NCBI GenBank assembly: GCA_001510575.1
Contig: LNGK01000002.1
Coordinates: forward strand, 794,144-858,143
Direction: 5' to 3'
From: Knoxdaviesia capensis
Lineage: Eukaryota; Ascomycota; Sordariomycetes; Microascales; Gondwanamycetaceae
DNA length: 64,000 bases
Both the position numbers and the translations under genes were made by a program. Positions 43,375-54,603 of the stretch are shown in pieces. Every line of letters begins with the position of its first letter. Position 1 is the stretch's first letter. The notes below the pieces were generated by a model. That model worked only from the letters and a program-made list of their open reading frames with translations, did no database searches and was not told the DNA's origin.

Positions 43375-45229
43375 GGTTATGGCCGGGGCGCGAGGGGTTT
43401 GCATGAACTTGGAATGCATGGATAGATAGATGTACTATATGCGAAGTGCGATTTCCCTGGAATCATGAGTATTGTGTCTGAAGCAGAGATGTGGGAATCT
43501 TATCAGGCCTGAACGAAGATGCTATCGCTGAGATGCGGCCGTGACCTCTTGGACAGGATAGGGTTAGGCGACACGCTCTAGGGTTATACCCTCCCTTGGA
43601 GCCGACCCCGAAAAAAGACCGCCGATATTTCGACTTTGGGGCCTTTCTGGGCTTGGTTGCATGCCGTATTTTCGACAATCAAATCAAACAGTTCTGTTTT
43701 CCGTCCATTGGTTGGGCGAGCCGCCAGCAAAATTTCCACGCACAGCAGCAGCAAGCAACATTTTGTGATTCTGGGAACGGTCTTTTTCTGGCTTCCTCGT
43801 TTTTCTTCCCTGTTCCATTTTTCCATCCAGCCCATCTCCGATTTTCGTTCTTTTCTCTGACTCAACTGCATCTCGCCGCATTCCGTGATTCCGTCATCGC
43901 TTCGTCCATCTCTTCTCATTATTCTCGTCTCCTTTCCGTTTCTCTGTGATCTCCTGACTCACGCTAGAGCGTTCACCCGATCTGATCTCTCCCCAATATA
44001 TTCGTTTATCCCCTGGAACATTGTTCTTCCGCTGCCTCTCACGACCAGCACTTCTCGTGATCTTCGACGACCTTCCATCGACTGTCTCTAATTCTCTCTC
44101 TGTGCATTCCTCTGTTCTTCGTTTCGTCTTCATCGAGATACCTCGGCCGGACCCTCCTCTTCGACCCGCCATTTCCTCTCGGCTGTGTGAACGACATTCG
44201 CCCGTCCTCCAATATTTGTTTCTTCTCTTTTTTTTCGGCCCCCCTCACTTCGTGTCCTCTTAATACTGTCGTTCGGTGCTCGCTCTGATATCTATCTCTT
44301 GAGTCACGAATAATTTCCCGTGACTTGCTCTTCCCCTCACCTTCGCCCGACTGTCAAGTCGTTCGTGCCTTCCCATCCTGGAACCGGCCGACTAGAAGTA
44401 GTTCCGAGAATTAGCCTGGACTTTTTCCTCTGGACATCTCAACCTCACCAATACTTCTCACGACGACGAAGACGACGGCAACTTCGACCGCACCTGACGT
44501 TTGCACGTATTTGCGTTAGATATATCTCTACCAGTCTTTGTAACACGTCTAGGTGATTCTGTTTGCTCTTCGTCTTCCGTTTGGGATAGTCCACCTGCTT
44601 CCGGCTTCGAGATTCGCCACACTCTCTTCGATATATCTTCTCTTCCCTCGTTTGGCCTTCGCCTCAGAAACCCCCCAGGATACCATATATCGGTTGTATA
44701 CCAAGCTCTGAATACGCCTCAAGTCTGTGTCCCCTCGTTTTGAGTGTTGGATGACCTCTTTTGGTCCTGATCTATGGTGCTGCTTCGGGGGGAAGGCAGC
44801 CTTGGATTCACTCACAGCCACAGAATCTGTTACCCGTCACTAGTTCAAGCATATCTGGATTGAAGTGAATCGGATCATTTTTCACTCCTTCTTTCCCCCT
44901 ATTTTCTTTGCCTCTTTCTTTTCACTCTTTTAATCCCTTTTCATTTCTTTTTTCTTGCTTCCTTTTGCCCTCAGCCCCCCTTTCCTGTGGAATCACCACT
45001 AGCGAACTAGACCAGGATATATATCCAGATATCTTTCCGTCAACCGGGATACATCTTCCAGGATCCATCTTCTGCTCAAGACCAACGCTCTTTCTGAGTG
45101 CTAATTTCACACCAGTGAGGCCTTGTCAGAGTCCGCATCGTCTGTAGTTTTCTTCCCATTCGTCCATCATTCTCTGCTCCCTCAACCAGCCATCCCTGTG
45201 ACCACAGACCCCGGCCGTCCGTTCTGGGA
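43375..45229. promoter_or_regulatory. 1.9-kb upstream region, telobox cluster then pyrimidine-rich leader
   Basis: TTAGGGTTA lies just after the preceding stop (43373-43381), TAGGGTTAGG at 43559-43568 and TAGGGTTA near 43579-43586. From ~43740 to 45229 the plus strand is T/C-rich with many short ATG frames, none coding-like. The simplest reading is a long 5' leader for the gene at 45230. No other gene is seen. Confidence 0.45.
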
Positions 45230-47403
45230 ATGGATCCCCGTTTCGGTGCGGTTTCTCGGGACGACTTCTACGCCCTTCAGATGCAATTCAAGCAGGTGCA
45301 AGCCGTTCAGAATAACCATGCCGACCGCCTCATGCGCCTGGAACGGCGCCATGCCGATGATGCTGCCATAAAAAGCGCCTGGAACTCTCCATTCCCGGGT
45401 ATTATTGCCTCGACTCCACAACAAGGTAAGCAGCTTCCTTCTTTGGCAAACCGAGCCGGCTTGCTTGGCATTCAACCAGACGGTGATGTGCTAACTCACA
45501 ACTCCACTTGATAGCTCCGATCGGCTTACCGAGCACCGACTTCTTCAACGATCTCGACGAACAAGGCGAGCACCTCCTCTCATCCCTGCACCTCGAGCCG
45601 GCCGAAGAGGAAGAACCGATAAGAAGAGGAACGGCTTCGCGCGCAAATAGTGTCCGATTCGCGGAAAGCACTCTCCACGGGTCAGGATGGGGGGGCAATA
45701 ACCGACACTCCGGAGATTTTGGTCTTGTGCGACCTGGCAGTGGCCTTATGATGGAACGTACCCTGTCGCACAAGTCTGATGGCCGGTATAGTTCTGCTGG
45801 GCACTCGCTGCACTCGGCTCCGTCTGGTCGCGCCAGTAGTCTTGGAATGGACGTCACCTATGGATCGAGCAGCCACGATGACGATTCGCCCATTGCCATG
45901 CCGGAACCGCCACCGGGCCTGTTTGCTATGGGATCAGTGCCGTCGATTGTCCGCTGCTGGCTGACGACCGGGTTCTCGCACGACACGCTCCTGTACGCCG
46001 ACATTTGCACGGGATCCCGATCTTCTACCGTGGAGTTCTCGTTGCTGGACGAACTCGACCTTACCGACGACATCGAGTATGACATGGACGGCGCCCCGCG
46101 TGTAACGCTTCAGGTGTATCTGGCGGAAGCCATCGTTACGCAGTCGAGTAGCAAATCGTCGAGCCGCAGCCACAACATCCCCAGCCTGTCCGCCATGTTC
46201 GAGGTGTGTGGTGCTCCCGATAGCCGTTCAGGCGGCCCGGGTGCTGCGACCCCCGAAAAGACCAGCGAGCGAGCGGCCATCCGGATATTCATTGGAAGCG
46301 ACACTCTACGATCGCATTCCGCCGATGTTCTGCTTTCGCAAAACCAAATGGTTTTGTACACCAATGAGCGTGACAAGCTGTCGGTGCCGTTTGTCCGACC
46401 TGAGGACGAAGGCGTTTTCAAGAACATCTCCACACGGGTGGTTCGTCCGGAGCGGTCAAAGCCGGCTGGGAAGCTTGATGCGAATGCGATGCCGTTTGTA
46501 TCTCGCGACGCTCCGAAGCCACATGCCGATGTCCCCGCTGGTGAAAGCTCCGCCGAACCCCGAGAAAAGCCGTCTTCGGATTCCGGAGCTAGACGCGAGG
46601 AACCTCCGACACCGAAGACGGAAGACCGATCAAATGGAGTCTCGATTAAGGCTACGGACAACCAAGACTCGACGCCGGTGCCGGAAACGCCAGGGACCAT
46701 TTCTGAGCCGGAAGACACGACCGAGCCGACGGATGCTGATGAGACTGGTGACCTCGGCGAGGTCGATGAAGAGAAGCCTGTTATGGAAAAGCGCGCGATG
46801 AACCACAATGCAGACGGAGCTTCAGGCGGGATGCCTGCTCACGAATCGACTGGACACACCAACGGGACATCGAGCGGCCCTCCCACCGGCGACGGATCCA
46901 AGCGAGACTCGGCGGCGCTGATCTGGGGATCATGGAGACAGATTGGATCTGGCAGCGGCGGCGAAGGACCCGAGGGCGGACCGCTCAGCGGCTACCAGCC
47001 TGCGCAGTCTCGGAACGGCCGTAACATGAAGGTTCTGAAGCCGCGCCGCACGGGATCGTCTGCGCGTCCCGGACCGGCGTATGAACCGGCGGCCACGGCG
47101 TCGGCGCCGGCGGCGGCACCACCGTACTCGAAAGCGGCGACCAACAACAGCCCCCCGCCGGCAGCAACCCCTCCGACCCCGTCGACGACCTCGACTGGAC
47201 GCATCGGTAAGGGACTAGTGCAGATGGGCAGCGGCTCCAACTCGAGCATCAACCCTCCTCCGGGCCTGTCGGCGGCCTCCGGCGCGATGTCGACCGGCCG
47301 ACCGGCGAATCCGATGGGCGGGATCGGACTGGGCGTTGGAACGGCGTGGGATCCCAAGCGGACAGCCAGCGTGGGCTCGTCGACCCCGCGTAGACGACAG
47401 TAG
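45230..47403 (+). CDS. Conserved filamentous-ascomycete protein of unknown function
   Basis: Two exons, 45230-45425 and 45515-47403, give 694 aa. The intron has donor GTAAGC, branch CTAAC and acceptor ATAG. The N-terminus (MDPRFGAVSRDDFYALQMQF) continues as a short coiled coil to about residue 45. A Ser-rich segment (ASRANSVRFAES, SHKSDGRYSSAGHSLHS) looks like a phospho-region. Residues ~135-290 form a compact, non-repetitive segment (GSVPSIVRCWLTTGFSHDTLLYADICTGS) that looks like a folded domain and resembles proteins found across Pezizomycotina. The C-terminal ~350 residues are acidic then Pro/Ala/Ser-rich and probably disordered. I know of no assigned function and see no catalytic motif. 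Confidence 0.85.
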
Positions 47404-47950
47404 AAGTCTCTGGTGTGGTGGTAGCCGCGGGCCTCGCTTCGTCGCGGGGCTGTTGTGGTCTGTGTCCTGCATCTGGACTCGCTGGCTGAGGGAGTGGGGG
47501 CCCACAGACTGTGGTTTCCTGCCGTCCCGGTTTTCTTTCGTGTTCTTTCGCTGCCTTGTTTACTGTTGTTACATGCTATCCCCCCCACTTTGTTGATTAT
47601 CCTCGTGTGATTTGTGATGTCGGTTGGTCTTTGATATCGCCAGCCTCTCTCCTCCATAGATTTGGAGCCGCGGTTTTGTGGTCTCTTGCTGTTTTCACAC
47701 TCTCTATTCTTCCCATACCGCTTAATTCTACTTGGGCCAGAAGCGTTGAAGGGAAACCCAGCGCCTTCTGCTATTTGACAAAGCTTGTTTCTGATGTGTG
47801 GGTGACGGCATTCGTGAATGAGCTTTGAGACTTTTCTTTTCCAGCGGGACTGTCTCTGCGTGAAGTCTAGGCATATATAGACATGTTCTGTTTCTACCAC
47901 TCTGTAACATGAGTTTGTTGTATGGACAGCAGTGACGATCTCACAACCTC
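47404..47950. other. Convergent 3' region
   Basis: These 547 bases lie between two convergent genes. The T-rich left part suits a 3' UTR and polyadenylation zone. No gene is seen. Confidence 0.5.
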
Positions 47951-48800
47951 TCAGACTTTGGCTAACAAGCCCTGCAGGGCATGCTTGGTATCCGGCGCCG
48001 ACTCCTTGACCAGCCCCACCATATCCTTGAAGCGCGCAATCTTCGCATCGCCCATGCACTCGTACATCCACGACTCGGTGGTGGTGACCACGGCGCCGGC
48101 CGCGCGCAGGCGATCCAGCGCGACGGCGACCTCCTCGCGGTTGCAGCTGCTGACGGCGTCGGCGAGGATGTACACGTAGTGGCCGGCGCGCAGCAGGTCC
48201 AGGGCGGTGTGGGAGACGCAGATGTGGGCCTCGATGCCGATGATGGCGATGGCGCGGCGCGACGCGGGGTCGCCGGCGGCCGCGGCGGGCACCTGCGCGG
48301 CCAGCGGCGGGTACATGCTGAACACGGTCTTGTCGAGGTCGGCGGTCGGGGCGGGCACCAGCGCCGCGAGCTCGGGGACCGTCGGGCCCAGGCGCGCGCG
48401 GTTCTGCGTGGTGATGTACACGGGGATGTCGAGGATTGCGGCGGCGCGGAGGAGTTTCTTGGAGCTCAGGATGCTGCGGCGGGGGTTAGGTGGCGGCAGA
48501 AGGGAGGAGGGGGGGNGGGGGGGACAGGAAGACGCGGGGAGAGACGTACACTTTATCGAACTGCCAGATGGCGCCGCGGAACTTCTCCTGGATGTCACAG
48601 ACGCTGAGAGGAAGTTAGACGCTGGAGCTTTCGAGTTGAGGGGTCTCTGGGAGGGGAGGGAGACGGCACTTACAAGACGGCTGGCTGAGCTGGATGGCGT
48701 GATACGGAACGGTTAGAAGACTTGGGACCGCATGTGAACGGGGGTTGTTCCGGGGCTCGGGATACTTACGCAGCGGCCGGGCCGGACCCAACGACGTCAT
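47951..48800 (-). CDS. Isochorismatase-like hydrolase (ISOC1/2 type)
   Basis: Four exons, 48770-48800, 48674-48689, 48550-48603 and 47951-48473, give 207 aa. Exon 2 is only 16 nt, yet the frame is restored through PLPQPAVFVCDIQEKFRGAIWQFDKV and ILSSKKLLRAA. Donors are GTAAGT, GTAAGT and GTACGT. Family features: the catalytic Asp in CDIQEKF (N-terminal strand), the YITTQNRARLGPTVPEL loop and the nucleophile-type Cys in IGIEAHICVSHTALDLL. VYILADAVSS follows. This matches ISOC1/ISOC2-type cysteine hydrolases, whose fungal substrate is unknown. An ambiguous base (48516) lies in intron 3 within poly-G and does not touch coding sequence. Confidence 0.9.
48516..48516. other. Single ambiguous base in poly-G
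   Basis: One N inside a G homopolymer in the third intron of the isochorismatase-like gene. It does not affect the coding exons. Confidence 0.95.
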
Positions 48801-49341
48801 GGCGAAATAAAGACGGGAATGTTCTGTTGCTAGAATAGAGAGAGGAGAGAAGACGGGGTATTGACAAGACTACCCGGAGATGATGTAATACTGTACAAAA
48901 GGGACGGCGTTTCTCACGAAGTTCGGGATATTGAAAGCAGCTGATACCAAGTCTCACCAGCACGAGCCGAGGAGAACGGAAGAACAGAGAAAAGCCCGGC
49001 AAATTGGGTCGGCCTGGACCAGGAAAATCTGCCCTGGTGCATTTTCCGGGGTCCGAAAACGTGGGGAAGCAAGCCAAAAGTAAAAGCCGGAAACATGGAA
49101 TGTGGACCAGAATGCGGGGGAGTTAGGGTTTGCGTACTGGGTTAAACCCGAACCACTTGCACGACGTGACATGTGAAGATGGACCGACGACATACAAGCT
49201 TCCGGGCCAGAGAGTGCGAGATTGGTATGTATACCGGTCCACGATGAAGTGGGCTTGTGCTTCGTACAGAAACAATTATACAGAGAGAAACAAACAGACA
49301 ACTTTTACACCAGCCAGGACAGAACACCCAGGCAGCCCCGT
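48801..49341. promoter_or_regulatory. Isochorismatase-gene promoter with telobox; THI6 3' flank
   Basis: The 541-base gap contains TTAGGGTTTG at 49123-49132, about 320 bases upstream of the isochorismatase-like ATG. No gene is seen. Confidence 0.45.
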
Positions 49342-51156
49342 TCACTTCTCCTCCGGGCTGACAGCCACCGCACTCACTTTCGCAATGCGCAGCCACCGGT
49401 AGTCCCCGCCGGCCGTGGCCTTGCGCAACCGGTACAGCTCGTCGATAAACGCCGTCATAAACGACCCCGGCCCGTGCACATCCTGGCGGCCGGCCGCAAA
49501 CTCCGCCGCAATCTCAAACAGCAGCATGGCGGCCACCACCGACTCGAGCAGGTCGCGCGGCGCCGCAGCGCCGGCGGCCACGGCAGCCGGCGGCGGAACG
49601 GCCACGGCCGCGGCCGCCGAGATGGTCGTGCCGAGCACGCAGCCCGTGCCGGTGATCTCGGCGAGCATCGGCGAGCCGTTCGCGATGGCCACCGTGCGGC
49701 GGCCGTCGCTGACGACGTCCGTCGGGCCGGTCATCACCACCAGCGTGTTCTCGCGCCGGGCCAGCGTCGCGGCGATCGCGGCTTTGGCCGCCAGTGTGAG
49801 GGCGCCGGCGCCGTCGACCCCGCGTTGCTGCGGCGCGTCGGCGGCGCAGGCGGTGTGGATCTCGCCCTCGTTGCCTTTGATCACCGTGAGCGTGCCGGAT
49901 GCCAGGATTTGCTTAGTGGCCGCGCGGCGGACGGAGGTGGCGCCGGCCCTGGTGGGGTGTTAGTACATACAGCGTCCTGCTGGGGGTTCCACACCAAGTC
50001 CGGGTGTTATATAGCACGCAGGCTGGAAAGGGAACGCAAAAGCTTACCCCACGGGATCGAACACCACCGGCCGGCCGGCAGCGTTGTACGCGCGGATGGC
50101 GGTAACGTAGTTCTCCAGGCCGTCCGGCGTGACGGTGCCCATATTGACCACGAGCGCGCCGCCCAGGTTCGCCAGGTCGGCGGCTTCCTCGGCGTAGTTG
50201 GCCATGATCGGCGAGGCCCCGATCGCCAGGGCCACGTTTGCGGCGAAGTTTTGGACGACCTAAGGAGTCAGACGGAAGCTTTAGTACCACACATAAGCGC
50301 ATCAGGGGAGGGGAAGCAGAGAAGGAAAAGACGGGGATCGTACCAGATTGGTCATGTTGTGCGAAAGCGGCGTGCTCTCGTGAATCGCCTTGACCACCTC
50401 CGGCACGGCGTTCAGCAGCGCCTCAACGTCCACATCGACCGGCGCCGCCGCCGCCGCCGGAGCCGCCGCGCCCGTGACCGCCGCCACAGCCTCGCGCACC
50501 TGGGCCGCCAGAGTCTGCGCAGCCGCCTTCGGGTCCGCCGCCGCAATGATGGCACTGACGACCGCAACACCATCGATGCGCTTCGCCGGCGCAGCCGACT
50601 TGACGACCACATCGTAGGCGTTCGAGGCATTGATCCCGCCAATGCACACCGCCGGCGTCGAGTGCCCCGCGGCAGCAATCGCAGCGAGAATCTCACGCAG
50701 CCCGCCGGGCCCGATGATCTCCTTGGTGTCCTTCTTGGTCGACGTCGAGTACACCGTGCCGATGCCCAGGTAGTCCGCGCCCTGCTCGCACGCGAGGAGC
50801 GCCTCGGCCACCGTGCCGACCGTGACGCCGACGATGGCGTCCGGGCCGAGGATGCGGCGCGCCGCGGGGACCGCCATGTCGTCCTGGCCGATGTGCACGC
50901 CGTCGGCCCCCGCGGCCAGCGCGACGTCGACGCGGTCGTTGACCAGCAGCGGCACGCCGGCGGCGCGCGTCACCGCGAGCAGCTCCTGCGCCGTCGTGAT
51001 CAGCGCCGACGTGCTGCCGGTCTTGTCGCGCAGCTGCACGCAGGTCACCCCGCCGGCGACCGCGTCGGCGACAATCTGCCGGAGGTTGCCGGCGCCGAGA
51101 ATCGCCGGCGTCGAGTCGGTCACCAGGTACACCGAGTAGTCCGGAGTTTGTGCCAT
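49342..51156 (-). CDS. THI6: Bifunctional thiamine-phosphate synthase / hydroxyethylthiazole kinase THI6
   Basis: Three exons, 50344-51156, 50048-50259 and 49342-49948, give 543 aa. Donors are GTACGA and GTAAGC; acceptors TTAG and CCAG restore HNMTNLVVQNFAANVAL and DPVGAGATSVRR. Residues 1-~225 are the ThiE-type TMP synthase: CVQLRDKTGS, LLVNDRVDVAL, GADGVHIGQDD, YLGIGTVYSTSTKKD and CIGGINASNAYD. After an Ala-rich linker, residues ~245-543 are the ThiM-type kinase: HNMTNL, NMGTVTPDGL, DPVGAGAT, IKGNEGEI and EITGTGCVLGTTIS. It joins the phosphorylated thiazole and pyrimidine moieties into thiamine phosphate. The kinase N-terminus keeps the order seen in yeast Thi6. I saw no TPP riboswitch in the leader. 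Confidence 0.96.
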
Positions 51157-51688
51157 GGTTGTTTGCTAGTGCTCTTTTCCGGGGATGACGGAGAGTTCGG
51201 AGGACGGTCCGGGATCTGCCGGGGATGGAATAGAAATACGAGTGACGACGGGTGGTTCGCTGTTGGGTGTGACGCAAGAATGACGTTCCAATTGGATGGC
51301 AAGAAACAGACAGAGTATCTCACTGCTATATGTGATCCAAGGAAACAGAACTGGACTTGAATTCTGAAGATATGAGAACCTGAAAGACAAACGAGATCAG
51401 ATGTTGTTGAAGGAAGCTCCGGCGTTGGCACCAGAGGAAGCGCAACTTTTTGTAGGTGGGGGGTGAGTGCTAACCCTAGAAAGTGGCGGGATAACCCTGG
51501 GCTGGAGCGAACCCTACACGAACCCTAATTTTTCTAAATATCACCGACCGAATGAATGGCAACTTCACCTTCTTCTGGCTGTCGTATGAAGTACTAAAAG
51601 CCTCAGAAGTGAAAGTTGAGCGTCTAAATTCACTTCAGAGTTTCCATTTTAGTCATTCACCCCAAGTCTGCAACACCCAGGCTCCTTC
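51157..51688. promoter_or_regulatory. THI6 promoter with three teloboxes
   Basis: TAACCCTAGA (51471-51480), AACCCTACAC (from 51510) and GAACCCTAATT (from 51520) cluster within 60 bases, about 320-370 bases upstream of the THI6 ATG. The rest is the 3' flank of the GH30 gene. Confidence 0.55.
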
Positions 51689-53366
51689 TTACGCCTTCAA
51701 CACAAACGTCGTGATTGAATTCGCCAACACACTGCCCGACAGCGTGCCGTCCTCAGCCAGCGTAGACTCCGTCGCCTCGCACTTGTGGTCCGCATCCGAC
51801 ACCCACGCACCCGCAACAGAGTACGTCCCGCCAGCCACCTTGACCGTGATATCCCCCGCGGCGCCGTTCTGGCTGATAACGACCACGGCCACACTCCCAT
51901 CCTCGTTCTCAAACGCCGCAGCCCGCACCCCCGAGCCACCGGCAGTGCCCACGCGCACCGCGCCGGGCCGCACAAAGCGCGACCAGTTGGCCAGCGCCCA
52001 GAGCCGCGCCGACACCTCGTAGGCGCCGGTGTCCGGATCGACCTTGATGATCTTCTCGTTGGTGTTCGGGTTGGGCCACTGCACGCCCTCCCAGTACAGG
52101 TAGCCGCTGACGCCGTTCGACACCACCGCGTTGAACACGTTGTTCGCCCACGTCAGGCCCTCGCCGGCCCCGCCGCTCTGGTACCACGCCGTCGTCCACT
52201 GGCCGTTCAGGTCGCACTGCTCCGACAGCCACACGCGCGCCGTGGTGTCCATCGTGCCGCTGGCGCCGCCCATGTACGTGTGCGACGTCACCGTGGCGAG
52301 CAGCGGCTCGGCGGAGGCCGCCTTGATCCCCCGCATCATCTCGACTTGGTGGCCCCAGCCGGCCGATTCGCAGCAGGTGATGCCGGTTTGGTTGCCGTAG
52401 CCCTCGCGCTCGAGTGTTTCGTGCAGCACTTTGATGAATGCGCCGGCTTGGTCGCCGTTCCAGAGGGCCGAGGCGTATGAGGCACTGAGGTTCGGGGGAT
52501 TGGTTGGTTAGGTGGTGCTAGAGAAATAAGACGCGAAAGAATACTCACGAGAAATCAGGCTCGTTCATCGGTCCAAGACTGCAGGCAGTATGTCAGTATG
52601 CTATATTCTATGTTGACATCGCAGATTCACTAGAAGCACCACTTACTGAGTAATCTTGACTCCAGCCTCATCGTAGAACTTGACGTACTGCACCAGGTAG
52701 TTCGCAAACGCCTGATACCACTCAGGCTTCAAGTTTCCGCCGTTGTTCTCGTTGTTGTTCGTCTGTCCGAGAGTGTCAGCACCACCCGTTCTGCTTCTGC
52801 TTCATCTTCATCTTCTTCATCTTCTTCATCCTCACAGATGCATCAGGGGAACCGCAAACCTTCATATAGAACGGCGGACTCCACGCATTCCCGTAAATAC
52901 CCTTAACACCATACGTCTCGACCGCCTCCTTCGCAACGAACAACTGCCCACTATCCTTCCCATCCCACTGGTACTGCGGCTCGGCGTCCGGACTGCCCGG
53001 GTTCGTCGGCGCAAACGTGTTCATAAAGTCGCTGCTGGACGTCAGGCTGCTGCCGATGCCGTTGCGCAGCAGCGTGAACCCCGCGCCGGTGGTCACGTTG
53101 AACAGCAGGTCGAGCAGCTCGCGCTGCGTGGCCGGGTCGCGGTCGACGATCAGGTTGGCGCGCTGGAACGCCAGCGAGAAGCCAAAGCCGTCCATTGTCT
53201 GGAAGCGCTGCGTGAGGTCGACCGTGATCTCGCCCGAAGCAGCGCCGCCGCCTCCGCCGCCGCCCCAGCCCCAGCCGGGGAACTGCCGCTTGAGCAGCTG
53301 CGAGGGGCCCGCCGAGACCGCTTGCGCGGCTGCGGTGGCTGTGAATGCTGCTGAAGAGAAGCGCAT
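51689..53366 (-). CDS. Secreted GH30 glycoside hydrolase (endo-beta-1,6-galactanase-like)
   Basis: Four exons, 52860-53366, 52647-52762, 52549-52578 and 51689-52484, give 482 aa. A signal peptide covers about residues 1-19 (MRFSSAAFTATAAAQAVSAG). A KR site (LLKRQ) follows and could be a Kex2 site, then a Gly-rich linker. The GH30 barrel starts at QTMDGFGFSLAFQRA, with GFTLLRNGIGSS and GNAWSPPFYMK. The acid/base Glu is in the HLGPMNEPDF segment (~residue 213). The nucleophile is probably the Glu of VWLSEQCDL (~305). SGYLYWEGVQWPNPN and the C-terminal beta domain (ITVKVAGGTYSV) complete the fold. It probably acts on plant arabinogalactan or related polysaccharide; fine specificity cannot be told. 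Exon 3 is 30 nt. Confidence 0.9.
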
Positions 53367-53635
53367 TTTGTCGGTGCTATCGATAGGTGGCCTATGTCTC
53401 TGACGGAAAGCAAGAACCTGTAAGGTGGGTAGCGAGGGTGAGGATATCACGGCTTGTGCCTCAAAAAAATGCCCCAGATTGAGCAGACGGCCGTCTTAAG
53501 GCATTCTAAAAAGAAGCAGTCCGTCCAGCCGACCCCAAACAAGAGGTCCCCAACATGCTAAAACTCCCGGATATTGCCTCTGCAACACACCTCTTTCTCC
53601 ATCTGCCACATGACAAATAAGCCGAGAGCAGAATT

Positions 53636-53645
53636 CATATATAAG
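53636..53645 (-). promoter_or_regulatory. TATA box candidate of the GH30 gene
   Basis: CTTATATATG on the minus strand lies about 270 bases upstream of the ATG. Inducible fungal hydrolase genes usually have TATA promoters, which fits. Confidence 0.4.
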
Positions 53646-54247
53646 ACTCCTCCCCTAATCCCCTATTCACCCTCTCTTGGCAGCTTCATTTTTGCTGCCT
53701 ATTGTCCCTCCTGGAGACTTCTCCATGAGGAAAAGAGCACAGCACGGCCAGCCGAGCCGGGTAACTTGAACCCTTCAGTGGTTGCCATGTCTCAGGCGAG
53801 AAGCCCGGAGTAAATGCACATCGCCTCTGACAGCGACCATCTCACTGCCCAAGAAGACAGGAGCAATGCTTGTACCCCGGGGACAGCAGCAGAACATATG
53901 GCCGGTTCCCGGTGCAGACAGCCCAAACCAGCTCGTCTCTCCCCTCCACGCAAATCCTCCTCTCACGAAATACCCTTTCGAGACCGCACACACAACTTCT
54001 CCGCATTCCCAATCTCCAGACCCAATCTCCAAAATAGAGCACCCAATATCGACCGATTGGAGAAAGTACAAGAAAACATACGGGATCGGGCTTTAGCCGA
54101 GTGGTGGGTAAATATACCCAGAAAACCCCCGTGGTCTTCCCCAGAGTCGGCAAGAACAGGAGAAAAGTAATATATCGGTTCGCCGCTTGGCGACCATATT
54201 TTCCGGCCGGGAAGAAAGCACTCCACACGTCACATCAAGGCCCATAC

Positions 54248-54250
<3 letters not shown>

Positions 54251-54297
<47 letters not shown>
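54251..54297 (+). repeat. (GA)n microsatellite
   Basis: About 23 GA units in the 3' flank of the zinc-cluster gene. Confidence 0.9.
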
Positions 54298-54300
<3 letters not shown>

Positions 54301-54603
54301 AACGTGAGAGCACAACCGGTCCGAAGAGGACCAAGTCCCTCCGTGGCCACCACATTAGTCCATTCACAGCTAGGAAAAAACACGGTAATCCCGAGCAGAA
54401 AGAAAGTAAAATATACAAGTCAGGTCCAGCGGACACCGCACGGTCCACAGAGCCAGTAAACCATCGAGGGGAGATCTATAAACCAGGAGAAAAAAGGAAA
54501 GACATGACCATCGTTGAAAAGTATCCCAGGAGTGAATACGCCGCACAAAGCAAAAAACAAAACAAACACCAGAAGGGGTTAGACCTTAGAGGATGACAAG
54601 GTC

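Larger units (their letters stand above)
53367..54603. other. GH30 promoter and transcription-factor 3' flank
   Basis: About 1.2 kb without a supported gene. It includes the TATA candidate above and a GA microsatellite at 54251-54297. The open frames are short and not coding-like. Confidence 0.45.

Noticed and set aside
51157..51430. TPP riboswitch in the THI6 leader
   Set aside because: Neither the CUGAGA-type nor the other conserved TPP aptamer segments are visible on the minus strand.
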